The notes under the pieces were generated by a model. That model saw only the letters and a list, made by a program, of their open reading frames with translations, did no database searches and was not told the origin of the DNA. 33,731 bases of DNA from contig JASJDU010000010.1 in assembly GCA_030065015.1 (NCBI GenBank), forward strand, positions 1 to 33,731. Direction: 5' to 3'. The position numbers and the translations under genes are program-made. Positions 33,241 through 33,731 of this stretch are shown one piece after another (the first letter of the stretch is position 1; each line of letters begins with the position of its first letter). This stretch comes from Candidatus Caenarcanales bacterium. GTDB taxonomy: Bacteria > Cyanobacteriota > Vampirovibrionia > Caenarcaniphilales > Caenarcanaceae.

Positions 33241-33647
33241 AATTCCTCCGAAACAATCCTCTTATCGCTGTTAACTTTTTTTGATGTGAATTTTGTTAAC
33301 TAGATTGTTTTGGAATGGAACACTTATGAGATCTTGATCTTAAGGTCTAGATTTTGTTTTTAAATTGAGATCCCTTTACAGTCAACTAACTCCCCTTTAA
33401 CCGCAGTAACATCTCTCTAACAATATTGACCGTTAGTTAAAGTTTTTATTATAGTTCTCACCAATATCTCACCATAATTAACTTAGATCAAAAAGAGTAA
33501 GAGTAATGTAATTTCACTAGGAAAAAAGTCGACTGTAATACTTGTTGTCCCTTTTTGATTTTATTGTGTTGTAACTTGAGCGATTTCAGGACTGCGCAAC
33601 ATCAAAAGTTAAATGCAACCGTTAGTAGAAAAATGAAAAAGAGTTAA
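33241..33647. other. Intergenic region with no gene found
   Basis: This 400-bp stretch upstream of the sugar transferase gene has stops in all frames and no tRNA or obvious hairpin terminator. It holds two GTTAAC palindromes near 33270 and 33297 and a GATCTT direct repeat near 33331. It probably contains the promoter of the envelope run, but I cannot place one with confidence. Confidence 0.4.
33245..33249 (-). promoter_or_regulatory. Strong Shine-Dalgarno of the sugar transferase gene
   Basis: On the minus strand GGAGG (33249-33245) lies 4 nt before the ATG (33240). It is among the best ribosome sites seen in the window and fixes the start. Confidence 0.7.
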
Positions 33648-33731
33648 GGAGAAGAGGGTGCTCAAATTGGTTTATTTGAAGTGTTAAAAAACAAAGGCCA
33701 AAATGAGCTTCAAACACTTTACGATAAAAGA
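33648..33731 (+). CDS. Possible start of a gene running off the window
   Basis: This frame is open to the right edge and reads protein-like (GLFEVLKNKGQNELQTLYDK). An AAGGAG lies just before it. No ATG is available: candidates are ATT (33666) or GTG (33681). The family is unknown. Only 28 codons are visible, so the call is weak. Confidence 0.3.

Noticed and set aside
33268-33303. Paired GTTAAC sites as a shared operator
   Set aside because: GTTAAC also occurs at other places, including coding DNA, as expected in AT-rich sequence; no consistent spacing to promoters was found.

Overview
This AT-rich window reads as core chromosome of a diderm bacterium that makes lipopolysaccharide. It carries LpxK, Lnt, Skp and SecD homologues, a SurA-like protein and several envelope glycosyltransferases. 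Several proteins look closest, from memory, to cyanobacterial versions: the UvrC signature around its conserved cysteines, the ECF sigma region 4, and a DivIVA-like coiled-coil gene directly after coaD. No photosynthesis gene is present. My best guess is a non-photosynthetic relative of Cyanobacteria (Vampirovibrionia/Melainabacteria type). This is inference, not shown directly by the sequence. TTG starts look frequent (PBP2, DivIVA-like, Lnt, UvrC, probably the sigma factor).

Layout. 1-129 is the 3' end of an IS256-family transposase cut by the window edge. 250-3912 holds PBP2 (mrdA), glnA on the opposite strand with a clear terminator and a dyad-rich promoter, and then a DUF2721 membrane protein. 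4296-8353 holds a GT9 glycosyltransferase, cmk, a 75-aa unknown, a HerA-like ATPase and tRNA-Val(UAC). 8386-9682 looks accessory: a HEPN-like protein, a small membrane protein and a stretch that may be a decayed gene. 9683-12591 holds a SurA-like exported protein and a TPR glycosyltransferase whose start codons overlap head to head, then an exported protein with calcium-loop motifs. An orphan OmpR-type regulator sits just upstream of the last one. 13486-18281 holds coaD, the DivIVA-like gene, a lipoprotein, and ilvN overlapping lnt. 18307-20249 holds tRNA-Leu(GAG), a small exported unknown, tRNA-Thr(GGU) and ribF. 20252-26711 holds an unknown coiled protein, uvrC, a 5'-nucleotidase-like exported enzyme, a class III aminotransferase and an exported glutathione-peroxidase-like protein.

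33240 down to 26782 is a long minus-strand run of envelope genes. In transcription order these are a polyprenyl-phosphate sugar transferase, a single polypeptide joining a GT2 glycosyltransferase to LpxK, an ECF sigma factor overlapping it, an anti-sigma factor with an unusual internal repeat architecture, skp, and secD. This suggests lipid A and surface-polysaccharide synthesis is encoded together with an envelope-stress switch and with export and periplasmic chaperone functions. It is the most interesting part of the window. I see no CRISPR array, prophage, complete transposon or rRNA.
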